A DNA stretch of 64,000 nt from an uncultured Bacilli bacterium (GTDB taxonomy: Bacteria > Bacillota_I > Bacilli_A > RF39 > UBA660). The stretch is from assembly GCA_934168275.1 (NCBI GenBank), contig CAKPNA010000007.1, positions 5,993 to 69,992 of the forward strand. The letters are read 5' to 3'. Of the stretch, positions 1 through 7,849 are shown piece by piece; position 1 is the first letter of the stretch; the number at the start of each line of letters is the position of its first letter. Under the pieces are notes generated by a model. It had not been told where the DNA came from. It saw only the letters and a program-made list of their open reading frames with translations, and ran no database searches. A program made the translations under genes and the position numbers.

Positions 1-1
1 T

Positions 2-679
2 TATTATCTATTAACAACATTTATAATGATAGTAGTATCAGACAAATTAAGTATTAATATTAGAGAAAATATTGGCTTTGAAGTAATTAAAGGTTCTTAT
101 GAAACAATTGAAAAGAAGTTTTATAATGACCTATCTAATACCAAGTCTATAATAAAAACTTTAAAACTATATCTAAAATATAAAAAGTATTATCAAAATA
201 TTAAATTAAATAAACCAGATAATTGTATTAAAGTATTAATTGTTGGAGAACTCTATACTATTATGGAACCCAATGCTAGTTGTTATATCGAAAGAACTCT
301 TGCCAAAATGGGTGTTATGGTAAAAAGATATACCAATCTAACCTACTTACTCCTAACAAAAAAGTTTAAACTACCCTATCATTTAAAAAAATCTAAGAAA
401 TATCTTAAATATCATCTTGGTGCGGACGCTACCGAAAGTATTGCTTATTCTCTAAAACATATTAAAGAAGGTTATGATGGAATTATTCATTTAAAAAGTT
501 TTGGTTGTACCCCAGAAATTAATGCCATGCCCATTCTAGCCAAAATAAGTGAAGACTATCATATACCAATACTATACTTTAGTTTTGATACCGAAGACAA
601 TACTGAAGCCATAAAAACTAAATTAGAAGCTTTTACTGACATGCTAAAGAGTAATAAATATAAGGATACACAGTTATAG
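2..679 (+). CDS. Acyl-CoA dehydratase activase-related protein, C-terminal part
   Basis: The frame is open to the left edge with no stop, so the gene begins outside the window and the ATG at 26 is probably internal. The visible part resembles the C-terminal domain of the large activase-related proteins of 2-hydroxyacyl-CoA dehydratases (COG3580/3581 type). Landmarks are the strand KVLIVGELYTIMEPNA, the DGIIHLKSFGCTPEINAM segment with a conserved Cys, and a late FSFDTEDNTEA..KLEAF segment where the family has DE..G...TRLEAF. The family is linked to ATP-driven electron transfer to dehydratases, but many members have no assigned role. The stop lies in the loop of the terminator hairpin. Family assignment is fairly firm, function is not. 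Confidence 0.75.
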   Translation, partial: YYLLTTFIMIVVSDKLSINIRENIGFEVIKGSYETIEKKFYNDLSNTKSIIKTLKLYLKYKKYYQNIKLNKPDNCIKVLIVGELYTIMEPNASCYIERTLAKMGVMVKRYTNLTYLLLTKKFKLPYHLKKSKKYLKYHLGADATESIAYSLKHIKEGYDGIIHLKSFGCTPEINAMPILAKISEDYHIPILYFSFDTEDNTEAIKTKLEAFTDMLKSNKYKDTQL

Positions 680-694
680 AATTGTGTATCTTTT
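665..694 (+). terminator. Intrinsic terminator overlapping the stop codon
   Basis: Perfect 8-bp stem GATACACA (665-672) / TGTGTATC (683-690) followed by TTTT. The TAG stop (677-679) of the preceding gene sits in the loop. Confidence 0.75.
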
Positions 695-724
695 ATAATT
701 AATTGACATTTTATATTAAACTAT

Positions 725-753
725 TTGTATCTTAAATAAAAATATGATATAAT
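725..753 (+). promoter_or_regulatory. Extended -10 promoter for the VUT-like operon
   Basis: TTGTAT (725-730), 17-bp spacer, TATAAT (748-753) preceded by TGA (extended -10). The upstream TTGACA at 703 is too far away to serve this -10. Confidence 0.65.
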
Positions 754-777
754 ACTTATTGAATAAGAAGGTGTGAG

Positions 778-1446
778 ATGAATGAAATAATTTTAGCTGT
801 GATACTAATCATTAGTCTTATGTCAATATATTGTCTATATAAAATATTTGATAAGATGGGACTGTATTATAGTTTAATAATATTTATAGGAACTGCTATT
901 ATAACATCATTCAAAATAATGAAAATATTTAACTTTAACTTAAATATTAATATATTATTTTTGGTTTGTATAATGACGATAATCTATATAATATTAGCTA
1001 AATATAATACCAAAGAACTTAATAATATTATTAAAGTATCTTGTATAAGTACAATTTTCTCAGCACTAATAGTCTTATTATTAGGATATTATATACCATC
1101 TATTAATTCAACAATAGCTATAAATATAAAATCAACATTTATTCATAACTATAAAGTATTAATAGCCTTACCAATAACTCTATTAGGAGGAATTATAGCA
1201 ACTACAAAATTATATCAATTTATAAGTAAACTACAAGATAATATCTATATTAACATAGTACTAACTTATATTATTACTGGATTAATATATACTGTTATTT
1301 TCCAAATATTTGGCTATTTAAATGTTATAAAAATATATAATTCGATATATATTGGCCTAACTTCTTACTTATTTGGGTTAATTATAACAATAATTCAATT
1401 ATTTACAATTAATCTAATCTTAAAACAAAAGAAGGTGCGAGAATGA
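778..1446 (+). CDS. VUT-family-like integral membrane protein (copy 1)
   Basis: A 222-residue very hydrophobic protein with about six membrane segments. It is the first of two adjacent diverged paralogues. The second resembles the VUT (YhhQ/QueT) family of queuosine-precursor transporters more clearly; in this copy the match is limited to the C-terminal hairpin (ITGLIYTVIFQIFGYL). Substrate uptake at the membrane is inferred from topology. AAGGTG lies 6 bases upstream of the ATG. Its end overlaps the next start by ATGA, so the two are translationally coupled. Position-specific membership of VUT is tentative; it could be another six-helix transporter subunit. Confidence 0.5.
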   Translation: MNEIILAVILIISLMSIYCLYKIFDKMGLYYSLIIFIGTAIITSFKIMKIFNFNLNINILFLVCIMTIIYIILAKYNTKELNNIIKVSCISTIFSALIVLLLGYYIPSINSTIAINIKSTFIHNYKVLIALPITLLGGIIATTKLYQFISKLQDNIYINIVLTYIITGLIYTVIFQIFGYLNVIKIYNSIYIGLTSYLFGLIITIIQLFTINLILKQKKVRE

Positions 1447-2105
1447 ACTATATATTAATAATTATCGAAGTACTTCTTAGTTATTTAACCTTATTATTAT
1501 TTCATAAGAAGTTTAAATTAGATGGTATATATTACTATATAGTAATGGCCACTATTCTATCAAATATTATGTTATTAAATACTATTGATATCTTAACATA
1601 TCCAATATCTGTAGGATTTGGTATAACATCTTCAATAGTAATAGCTACAATAATTCTTACTCATAAAAGAGGACCTAGTGAATTATCAAAACTAATAATA
1701 ACCATAATTATAAGTTCAATAATAAGTTATAGTTATTTAACATTAAGTTCATATATGGGCATAAGTGATACTAATAAATACACTAATATTTCATATAGTA
1801 TTATCTTTAAAAATAATATCAGAATATATTTAGCCAATACTATATCATTAATATTAAGTATCTATTTATCAACTAAGTTATATCACACCATGAAACAAAT
1901 AAAAAATAAGATATGGATAAGCAATATCTTTACCACAGTAATAGTAGAATTCATAGAATCCATAATATTCTGTGTCATAGCCTATGCTTTCTCACTAAAA
2001 GTGATAGATCTAATAATGGTAATTGTTATCCGCTATGTAATAAGAACTTTAATAGAATGTTTAGGTACCACAGTTATTTATATAGATGATAAAATAGTTA
2101 AATAG
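1443..2105 (+). CDS. VUT-family-like integral membrane protein (copy 2), possible queuosine precursor transporter
   Basis: 220 residues, about six membrane segments. The segment RIYLANTISLILSIYLSTKL followed by SNIFTTVIVEFIESIIF resembles the VUT/YhhQ signature (R-I-x-LAS ... QxxD ... lR...STxxsQxiDtxiF), although the polar Q and D residues of the family are partly replaced. VUT proteins import queuosine precursors. The queH gene of the same pathway lies elsewhere in this window (minus strand near 40.0 kb), which fits. Starts within the previous gene (ATGA overlap) and is followed after 16 bases by an S24-type regulator, so the three genes form one transcript. The role is inferred. Confidence 0.55.
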   Translation: MNYILIIIEVLLSYLTLLLFHKKFKLDGIYYYIVMATILSNIMLLNTIDILTYPISVGFGITSSIVIATIILTHKRGPSELSKLIITIIISSIISYSYLTLSSYMGISDTNKYTNISYSIIFKNNIRIYLANTISLILSIYLSTKLYHTMKQIKNKIWISNIFTTVIVEFIESIIFCVIAYAFSLKVIDLIMVIVIRYVIRTLIECLGTTVIYIDDKIVK

Positions 2106-2121
2106 AAAGTAGTGATGATGT

Positions 2122-2784
2122 ATGAGAACTAGAAAAAAAGAATTAGTAAGTGATGAAATAAAACCATATGTAGGAAAAATTATTAAAGAAGAAAGAGAAA
2201 AACATAACTATTCTCTAGAAGATTTAGCCAAAGCCTTAAATTATACTAAAAATAGACAAACACTTCATAAGTATGAAACAGGTCTATTAAATATTCCATA
2301 TGATATCTTCTTTGATATATGTCGCATCTTCAATATCAGTAGCGATGTAATAAATGAAATACCTGCTAGTGAAGAAGAAAAGAAGATTCTCGAACAGAAG
2401 TTATTAAAAGAATATAAAAGTAGTAATAAGAATTATAAAAACTTAACCGTATCAATTGAAAAATTATTAAATACTTATAAGAATGTTAACTTTGAACCCA
2501 TTAATAATTTATCAGAAGTATCAATAAAAATGCTCGATGACTCAATGACTCCTTACTATGAAAAGAACGATAAAATATATTTTAGTAAACAAGATGATTA
2601 TAAAAATGGGGATGATATTGTTATTGCTATTAAAAATAATGTATTAACAGTAAGAAGACTATATCGTTATCAAAAAGGTATAATTCTTCAAGCAATGAAC
2701 CCTAAATATCCTACTATTAATATTAACATTGTTGCTAATAACATGATTCTAGGCAAAGTAACTGCTATATATCGAGAAAAATAA
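2122..2784 (+). CDS. HTH / S24-peptidase-fold repressor-like protein with Lys-to-Arg change
   Basis: 220 residues. An XRE-type helix-turn-helix occupies about residues 15-75 (IIKEEREKHNYSLEDLAKAL...RQTLHKYETG). The C-terminal half (about 130-220) has the LexA/CI S24 fold: DDSM with Ser141 as candidate nucleophile, a NGDDIVIA strand and the ending AMNPKYP. In LexA the catalytic Lys lies in VKRL; here the matching segment is VRRL with Arg178, so self-cleavage is doubtful. SD GTGAT lies just before the ATG. Co-transcribed with two membrane proteins, which it may regulate. The transcript ends in a strong terminator. Confidence 0.75.
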   Translation: MRTRKKELVSDEIKPYVGKIIKEEREKHNYSLEDLAKALNYTKNRQTLHKYETGLLNIPYDIFFDICRIFNISSDVINEIPASEEEKKILEQKLLKEYKSSNKNYKNLTVSIEKLLNTYKNVNFEPINNLSEVSIKMLDDSMTPYYEKNDKIYFSKQDDYKNGDDIVIAIKNNVLTVRRLYRYQKGIILQAMNPKYPTININIVANNMILGKVTAIYREK

Positions 2785-2816
2785 AATATTTACTCCTCAA
2801 AAGTAAATATTTTTTT
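2785..2816 (+). terminator. Intrinsic terminator of the VUT/S24 operon
   Basis: 10-bp stem AATATTTACT (2785-2794) / AGTAAATATT (2802-2811), 7-base loop, followed by a T run. Confidence 0.8.
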
Positions 2817-2821
2817 ATATT

Positions 2822-2853
2822 AAAAAAACTATTCACCTTATATCGTGAATAGT
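2822..2853 (-). terminator. Intrinsic terminator of the HU gene
   Basis: Read on the minus strand: 9-bp stem ACTATTCAC / GTGAATAGT (2845-2853 with 2828-2836) followed by seven T. Confidence 0.8.
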
Positions 2854-2862
2854 TAAATGTTA

Positions 2863-3135
2863 TTAGTTTAAAGCGTCTTTTAATTTGTTTCCAGCTTTAA
2901 ATCCAGGAACAACTCTAGCTGCTATTTTAACAGTTTCACCAGTTTGTGGGTTTCTACCATTACGAGCTTCTCTCTTTTTAGCAGTGAATGTACCGAATCC
3001 AACTAAAGATACTTTTCCTTCTTTTTTTAGTCCTTCAACTACGCCATCTAAAACAGCTTCTAATGCACGTGATGCATCTGCTTTTGTTAAATCTGCATTT
3101 TCAGCAATAAATTCAACTAAATTTGCTTTTGTCAT
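2863..3135 (-). CDS. hup: HU-type nucleoid DNA-binding protein
   Basis: 90 residues, the usual HU length. HU is a small basic homodimer that bends and compacts DNA. The family signature is complete: N-terminal TKANLVEFIA, central GFGTF, the DNA-contacting arm with RNPQTGE and the closing PGFKAGNKLKDALN. The frame extends upstream to a Met ten codons earlier, but GGAGG sits correctly before the ATG at 3135, which fixes the start. A sigma-A promoter lies upstream and a terminator follows. The leader holds a small inverted repeat (3161-3177). Identification is firm. Confidence 0.96.
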   Translation of the reverse strand: MTKANLVEFIAENADLTKADASRALEAVLDGVVEGLKKEGKVSLVGFGTFTAKKREARNGRNPQTGETVKIAARVVPGFKAGNKLKDALN

Positions 3136-3186
3136 TTTTATTTCCTCCAAATCTATACTAAGCATATTTCCTATGCTTACAACATT

Positions 3187-3215
3187 AATATACTATGAAT
3201 AGTCAATAAAATCAA
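3187..3215 (-). promoter_or_regulatory. Promoter of the HU gene
   Basis: Minus strand: TTGATT (3215-3210), 17-bp spacer, TATATT (3192-3187). A TTGACT occurs within the spacer and may be an alternative -35. Confidence 0.6.
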
Positions 3216-3265
3216 GCACTTTGCTAAAAAAATGACATAAAATTTACATATAAAATCTATATAAT

Positions 3266-3290
3266 TAAAAAAACTCTATTTCTAGAGTTT
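3266..3290 (-). terminator. Intrinsic terminator of spoIVA
   Basis: Minus-strand stem AAACTCTA (3290-3283) / TAGAGTTT (3278-3271), 4-base loop, then a T run. The stop codon TAA overlaps the 5' arm of the hairpin. Confidence 0.75.
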
Positions 3291-4758
3291 AAATAACAAT
3301 TGCAATCATCGTTGAAGAGCCTTTATTAATGATTTTTGTAAGAGTTTGACAAAGTTTATATCTAACTGATTCTGGCATCATAGATAACTTAGCTTGAATA
3401 CCTTCTTGGACAATAACATCTAAACTTCTACCAAATATTTCACTCTTCCAAATATCTGTTGAGTCATCACTTTTTGTTAAATGATTAATAAGTTCCTTAC
3501 TTTGTAGTTCACTACCAATTATTGGTTCAAAAGTACTCTCCACCTCTACCTTAATCATATGAATAGATGGTGCCTTAGCCCTAAGCTTAATTCCATATCT
3601 CGAACCTTGTTTTATAATCTCTGGAGTCTCTAATTTCATATCAGAAAGTGATGGCGAAGCAATACCATACCCTGTTTGCTTAACTGTTTTTAAAGCTGTC
3701 TTAATTTGATCATACTCATACTTAGCCTCATAGAACTCTTGGAATAAGTTAAGTAATTGAGCTTTTGAAGATATATCATAACCAATAATCTCATTTAATA
3801 CTTGATTATATAATCCACTAGGAGCCGTTAAATTAATAACTACATCCCCTGTTGAAGAATCAACCTCTGACAAATAAGCCTTAGATATATAGTCAACGTT
3901 CTCAAAGTGTTTAGTAATACTATCAACATCTCTTAACTTATTTATCTCTACAACACTCTCTTTTATCTTATCAATATATAATTTCTTTAAATGATGATTA
4001 GGATTTAAAACGGCAATCCATTCAGGCATATTAACTTTAACTTCGTTAACCGGAAATTCAAACAAAGCTTCTTTTAAAATATTATACATATCTCTTTCTT
4101 GCATTTGTTCAATATTAATAGGAAGCACCGGTACACCGTATTTATCTTTCATATCATCTGCTAATTTTTCAGTATCTGGCATCATTGGATGAGTAGAATT
4201 CAATAATACTATATAAGGCTTACCGATATTCTTAAGTTCAGTAATTACTGTTTCTTCAGCTTCAAGATATTCATTTCTCGGAATTTCTCCAATCGAACCA
4301 TCTGTTGTTACAACAATACCTATTGTTGAATGATCTTTAATTACCTTTTCGGTTCCTATTTCTGCGGCCTCAACAAATGGAATAGGCTCTGAATACCATG
4401 GTGTCATAACAAGTCTTGGACCGTTTTCATCCTCATATCCCTTAGCAGCATTAATAACGTATCCTACACAATCTATCATCTTAATATTAGTAGTAAAATC
4501 ATCAACCTGTATTTTAGCTGCAGTTGCCGGAATAAACTTAGGCTCTGTAGTCATTATTGTCTTACCAGCCGCTGCCTGTGGTAATTCATCAAGTGTTCTT
4601 TTCTTCTCATACTCATCTTCTATATAAGGAACAACCATTGTTTCCATAAACTTTCTAATAAATGTTGATTTACCTGTTCTAACAGCACCTACTACCCCTA
4701 AATAAATATCTCCACCAGTTCGCATTGAAATATTCTTTATTACATCAATTTTTTCCAT
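3289..4758 (-). CDS. spoIVA: Stage IV sporulation protein A (spore coat ATPase)
   Basis: 489 residues, against 492 in Bacillus subtilis. SpoIVA is an ATPase that polymerises on the forespore surface in the mother cell and forms the base of the spore coat. The N-terminal P-loop is GAVRTGKST (residues 24-32). Long near-identical blocks to the family follow, such as DELPQAAAGKTIMTTEPKF, CVGY, KGYEDENGPR and the late QTGYGIA, APSIHMIKVEVES and EGIQAKLSMMPE. The C-terminal end, needed for membrane anchoring through SpoVM, is present (GSSTMIAIVI). An AGAGGT SD precedes the ATG. A sigma-E-like promoter can be drawn upstream. Confidence 0.97.
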   Translation of the reverse strand: MEKIDVIKNISMRTGGDIYLGVVGAVRTGKSTFIRKFMETMVVPYIEDEYEKKRTLDELPQAAAGKTIMTTEPKFIPATAAKIQVDDFTTNIKMIDCVGYVINAAKGYEDENGPRLVMTPWYSEPIPFVEAAEIGTEKVIKDHSTIGIVVTTDGSIGEIPRNEYLEAEETVITELKNIGKPYIVLLNSTHPMMPDTEKLADDMKDKYGVPVLPINIEQMQERDMYNILKEALFEFPVNEVKVNMPEWIAVLNPNHHLKKLYIDKIKESVVEINKLRDVDSITKHFENVDYISKAYLSEVDSSTGDVVINLTAPSGLYNQVLNEIIGYDISSKAQLLNLFQEFYEAKYEYDQIKTALKTVKQTGYGIASPSLSDMKLETPEIIKQGSRYGIKLRAKAPSIHMIKVEVESTFEPIIGSELQSKELINHLTKSDDSTDIWKSEIFGRSLDVIVQEGIQAKLSMMPESVRYKLCQTLTKIINKGSSTMIAIVI

Positions 4759-4785
4759 ATCATACCTCTTTCTTTATTTCATTAA

Positions 4786-4814
4786 ATATTATGTCAAATA
4801 AATACTAATTATTC
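4786..4814 (-). promoter_or_regulatory. Candidate sigma-E-type promoter of spoIVA
   Basis: Minus strand: GAATAAT (4814-4808), 14-bp spacer, CATAATAT (4793-4786). This matches the Bacillus sigma-E pattern KMATATT-N14-CATACAHT at 6/7 and 6/8 positions. No good sigma-A promoter is seen here. Chance matches are possible in AT-rich DNA. Confidence 0.35.
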
Positions 4815-4827
4815 TTAACTTTTACCA

Positions 4828-4860
4828 AATAAAAACGAATAATGAATTACTCACTATTCG
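4828..4860 (-). terminator. Intrinsic terminator of the serpin gene
   Basis: Minus strand: stem CGAATAGTGA (4860-4851) / TCATTATTCG (4845-4836) with one G-T pair, 5-base loop, then TTTTTATTT. Confidence 0.75.
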
Positions 4861-4876
4861 CTCATTAAATATTTAA

Positions 4877-6445
4877 TTATTCAGAATATAACTCTGGTTC
4901 ATATACCGTACCAGTAAACCATACTTCTCCAGTATTTTTATCTCTAATTATAAACATATATGGATTATCAAATGTTAAATCTATTTTTTCAACAGGTACA
5001 TCATATTGATAATCAAAAACACAACCTCCACCAGCACCTTTACCACCAGATAAACTAGTTGCGGCCGCTGCTTTTATACCACTATTTGAAAATTCAATAT
5101 TAGCCTTATGTCTAGCATCCATAATATAAACATTAGGTTTATAAGAAGATAACTTAGATAAATCAGCTTTCTTTTCATCAAATACATTAGTTATTCCAAG
5201 TTTACTTAAATCATTTATTAAGTTTAATTCATAATCAAATTTAAATAATGGAATTGAACCATATACTTCTGTTATAACACCTTCTTTAAAACTATCATAC
5301 TCTACAGGCTTTAAATTATTAATTAGTGCATTAACATTACTAGATTTAATATTCTTAATATATTCATCAAGACTAACATTTCTAGGCATAATACCAACAT
5401 ATTGTAAAGTAGTACCATCATACTCTTTTAAATCTTTAGCAAATACTTTAACATCATCATCGTTATAGTAATAAAAATCAGTACTTCTATAAAACTTTTT
5501 ATATTGTTGATTAAGTATATTTACATAATTATTAACTAAAGTTGCTGTATCGATAGTATTACCATCCATACAATTTTCTTGATAAAATTCACTATTAATA
5601 AATTCCTCATATTTAGTACTTATATTTTGTCTTATATTATCTTCACCAAGTACATTAACAATATCATATTTATTAGCTACCGCATCAACTTTTAACGATT
5701 TAACTGAAGTCCCATTAAAGTCAAGTTTATGAGAATCAGTAGGTGATTCAAATGCTGTCATAACATCAGAAATAAAGTTTTCATACTTAAACGAAATACG
5801 CCAATCTTGAAGGCCAATTGTTTGAAATACCTTCTCCCATTCCATATCAATTGCTAGAGCATTAACCAATACAAAATCAGCCCTATCAAAACCATCTTTA
5901 TCTATTAAATTATTAATTAGTTTAAATGTATTATTACTTACCCATTCATTAAGTGTATCAGGTGTATTAAATGAATCAAACATAACCTCCGCACTATACT
6001 TATTAGTTAATATATCCACATAAGAACTAAGTATTGAATCTTTAAAAGAATCTCTTATAAATAAAGCATTAGCAAAAGACATATTAGCACTATTAGTATA
6101 CTTTTTAGGACTATAAGTACCAATAATATTAGATATTTGGTCTTTAGTCTCTCCTTCAGCCCCTTCTACAAGCATTCCTAAAGCATATTTTATTGATAGT
6201 GGACTATAAAGTTTATTTTTCTTTTCATTTTCTAATTGTAAAAAGTATAAATCAAAATCTTCTAAGGAATTACTAGCTAAACGATATGCTAAATATTTAT
6301 TATTATCTTTAGTCTCAATCTCATCATTAGGAGTATCATTGTTCCTAAACTTAACAAAATAAACTATTACGCCTCCTACAACAACTAATAAAACAGCCAA
6401 AATAATAATCCAAGTATAATTTTTTCTTTGTGAACTTCTATCCAC
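4877..6445 (-). CDS. Membrane-anchored serpin with an extended Gly-rich reactive loop
   Basis: 522 residues. One N-terminal membrane segment (about 12-34) with a short basic cytoplasmic tail puts a serpin domain outside the cell. Serpins trap serine or cysteine proteases by loop insertion. Family marks are YSPLSI..AL.MLVEGAEGET, VNALAIDMEWEKVF, the hinge GIKAAAATS from Gly456, and the ending NPYMFIIRD..TGEVWFTG. The hinge P14 position is Ile rather than Thr/Ser. The stretch from the hinge Gly to the Pro of NPY is about 14 residues longer than in alpha-1-antitrypsin and is Gly-rich, so the scissile bond cannot be assigned. GTG start with GGAGG upstream. Gut bacteria use serpins against host proteases, but that role here is inference. 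Confidence 0.9.
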   Translation of the reverse strand: MDRSSQRKNYTWIIILAVLLVVVGGVIVYFVKFRNNDTPNDEIETKDNNKYLAYRLASNSLEDFDLYFLQLENEKKNKLYSPLSIKYALGMLVEGAEGETKDQISNIIGTYSPKKYTNSANMSFANALFIRDSFKDSILSSYVDILTNKYSAEVMFDSFNTPDTLNEWVSNNTFKLINNLIDKDGFDRADFVLVNALAIDMEWEKVFQTIGLQDWRISFKYENFISDVMTAFESPTDSHKLDFNGTSVKSLKVDAVANKYDIVNVLGEDNIRQNISTKYEEFINSEFYQENCMDGNTIDTATLVNNYVNILNQQYKKFYRSTDFYYYNDDDVKVFAKDLKEYDGTTLQYVGIMPRNVSLDEYIKNIKSSNVNALINNLKPVEYDSFKEGVITEVYGSIPLFKFDYELNLINDLSKLGITNVFDEKKADLSKLSSYKPNVYIMDARHKANIEFSNSGIKAAAATSLSGGKGAGGGCVFDYQYDVPVEKIDLTFDNPYMFIIRDKNTGEVWFTGTVYEPELYSE

Positions 6446-6525
6446 TTTTTATTCCTCCTTTCATTATTATCTTAACATATAATTATTTTTATTACAATAA
6501 AAATATTCAAAAAAAGACATTTATA

Positions 6526-6570
6526 GTAGAATAAAGTTCTACAATATGTCAATAATAATATTCTACAATA
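6526..6570. promoter_or_regulatory. Candidate operator between the serpin and XRE genes
   Basis: Inverted repeat GTAGAA-N5-TTCTAC (6526-6542), and a second copy of TTCTACAATA at 6561-6570, 24 bases from the first (6537-6546). The layout fits binding by the adjacent XRE protein and control of one or both divergent genes. Confidence 0.4.
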
Positions 6571-6599
6571 AGTGAGAAAATATATATAGGTGATGATAA

Positions 6600-6869
6600 A
6601 TGACATTTAATTCAGATGATGATAGATATATTTATGAACTAGTTAGTAAAAACATAAAGTATTTTAGATTACACAACAATAGCAAATATAGCTCCTTTGG
6701 CAAAATGACACAAGAACAATTAGCAGAAAAATGTGATTTAAGCCATAGTTTAATTAGTAATATTGAATCAAAAAAAGTCCAACAATCTTTTAGCATTGCT
6801 GTTTTATATAGAATAGCAAGAGTACTTGATGTTGACATTAGAGAATTTTTTGTTGATAGAAACCTATAA
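6600..6869 (+). CDS. Small XRE-family transcriptional regulator
   Basis: 89 residues consisting almost entirely of a Cro/CI helix-turn-helix: MTQEQLAEKCDLSHSLISNIESKK, with the recognition helix near residues 48-60, then IARVLDVDIREFF. No effector domain is present. SD GGTGAT lies just before the ATG. It is divergent from the serpin gene, and the intergenic region carries a palindrome and a repeated half site, so it probably regulates itself and perhaps the serpin. The target is inferred from position only. Confidence 0.85.
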   Translation: MTFNSDDDRYIYELVSKNIKYFRLHNNSKYSSFGKMTQEQLAEKCDLSHSLISNIESKKVQQSFSIAVLYRIARVLDVDIREFFVDRNL

Positions 6870-6884
6870 AAAAAGCAATAAGTA

Positions 6885-7526
6885 TTACTTACTGTTATCT
6901 CTTACATTTTTTCTACTTATTACCTCTTTAATAAAATAATTATATAAGTTATGCATATTATCCATATCTTCCGGATGCCACTGTACCCCTAACAAAAAGT
7001 GTTTATCATCTATATATTCTATTCCCTCAATTACTCCATTATCATCAGTAGCTGTCTTCTTAAATGGTAAGTCTATCCTATCTAAAGCATAATTATGTCT
7101 GCTATTAACTAGTGCTTTGTCTCCTAATGACTTATATAAAAAACTATTCTTTACTATATTTATATTATGTTTTTTATTCTTGTCATTATGATTATCTACC
7201 TTAACTAAATCTTTTTCTTTCTCATTATTAGCATACAGTCCTATTATTTGATGCCCCATACAAATACCTAAAATAGGTTTATTATTATTCATACAATACT
7301 CTATAATATCTAAGTGATATCTATAAATATCTAATCCACCCGGAATAATAAAGCCATCACATAAATCTAATACATTATAATCAATAATATCATTGTTATC
7401 ATAATTAATAATTCCTATATAACTAATCTTATCATTTAAATATTTTAAATTATTCTTACTAATACCTTGATATATAACATCATCTTTTACTATATCTTTA
7501 CCAACAACCCCAATTATAGCATTCAT
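6885..7526 (-). CDS. Class I glutamine amidotransferase-like hydrolase (peptidase C26)
   Basis: 213 residues, single amidotransferase domain. The PGG oxyanion segment (about residue 62), the nucleophile elbow GICMGHQ with Cys89, and QWHPE near residue 183 give a complete Cys-His-Glu triad. The architecture matches gamma-glutamyl-GABA hydrolase (PuuD) and related C26 enzymes that cleave gamma-glutamyl bonds in the cytoplasm; the substrate cannot be read from the sequence. The start is one base after the spoVIF stop, so both share a transcript. It is shorter than E. coli PuuD (about 254 residues), mainly in the N-terminal half. Confidence 0.8.
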   Translation of the reverse strand: MNAIIGVVGKDIVKDDVIYQGISKNNLKYLNDKISYIGIINYDNNDIIDYNVLDLCDGFIIPGGLDIYRYHLDIIEYCMNNNKPILGICMGHQIIGLYANNEKEKDLVKVDNHNDKNKKHNINIVKNSFLYKSLGDKALVNSRHNYALDRIDLPFKKTATDDNGVIEGIEYIDDKHFLLGVQWHPEDMDNMHNLYNYFIKEVISRKNVRDNSK

Positions 7527-7527
7527 T

Positions 7528-7773
7528 TTACTTTAAAAATTTATCTAAATTAGTAGGTACTTGATCATTTAAAACAGCATTAATAATCTTTTCTTCCTTC
7601 TCTTTAGATACCTCTCTACCAGTCATTCTAGAAATATCTCTAATTACTTCTTTTAAAGTATTCTCATCCTTCATATTACCTTGTTGTAATTTACTAGCTA
7701 AAGATAAAATAGTATTTTTATCAACATTAGTTTTCTTTTCTATTTTATCAAAAAAACTATCTGAAAAAGACAT
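7528..7773 (-). CDS. spoVIF: Stage VI sporulation protein F
   Basis: 81 residues, the usual length. The family pattern FF..IEKKTxVxKxxI...A..LQ...KDE.T....I..I....G..VSKEKE.KI..A is complete from Phe7 on. In B. subtilis SpoVIF is a mother-cell factor needed for spore coat assembly and activity of the late regulator GerE. AGGAGG precedes the ATG. A sigma-K-like promoter match lies directly upstream. It heads a two-gene operon with the C26 hydrolase. With spoIVA nearby and a SigH-like gene elsewhere, this supports a sporulating lineage. Confidence 0.82.
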   Translation of the reverse strand: MSFSDSFFDKIEKKTNVDKNTILSLASKLQQGNMKDENTLKEVIRDISRMTGREVSKEKEEKIINAVLNDQVPTNLDKFLK

Positions 7774-7790
7774 ATAAACCTCCTACAGTA

Positions 7791-7819
7791 TAATATATGT
7801 CTAATTTAATTATATAGTT
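7791..7819 (-). promoter_or_regulatory. Candidate sigma-K-type promoter of spoVIF
   Basis: Minus strand: AAC (7819-7817), 17-bp spacer, CATATATTA (7799-7791), a full match to the Bacillus sigma-K pattern mAC-N16/17-CATAnnnTA. An AT-rich sigma-A reading is possible but has no good -35. Confidence 0.35.
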
Positions 7820-7849
7820 AATAAAAAGAACAATTAACTATATAATTAA
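7806..7849. other. 17-bp perfect AT-rich hairpin between spoVIF and der
   Basis: Perfect inverted repeat 7806-7822 / 7833-7849 with a 10-base A-rich loop, abutting the der stop codon. On the minus strand no T run follows the stem, so it is an atypical terminator at best; it also overlaps the -35 of the putative spoVIF promoter. Confidence 0.55.

Noticed and set aside
703..753. TTGACA at 703 as the -35 of the 778 operon
   Set aside because: Spacing to the TATAAT at 748 is 39 bases; TTGTAT at 725 with 17-base spacing plus TGA extension fits.
2885..3202. Plus-strand ORF of 105 codons over the HU gene
   Set aside because: Exact antisense of a highly conserved gene, no ribosome site, composition is that of a shadow frame.
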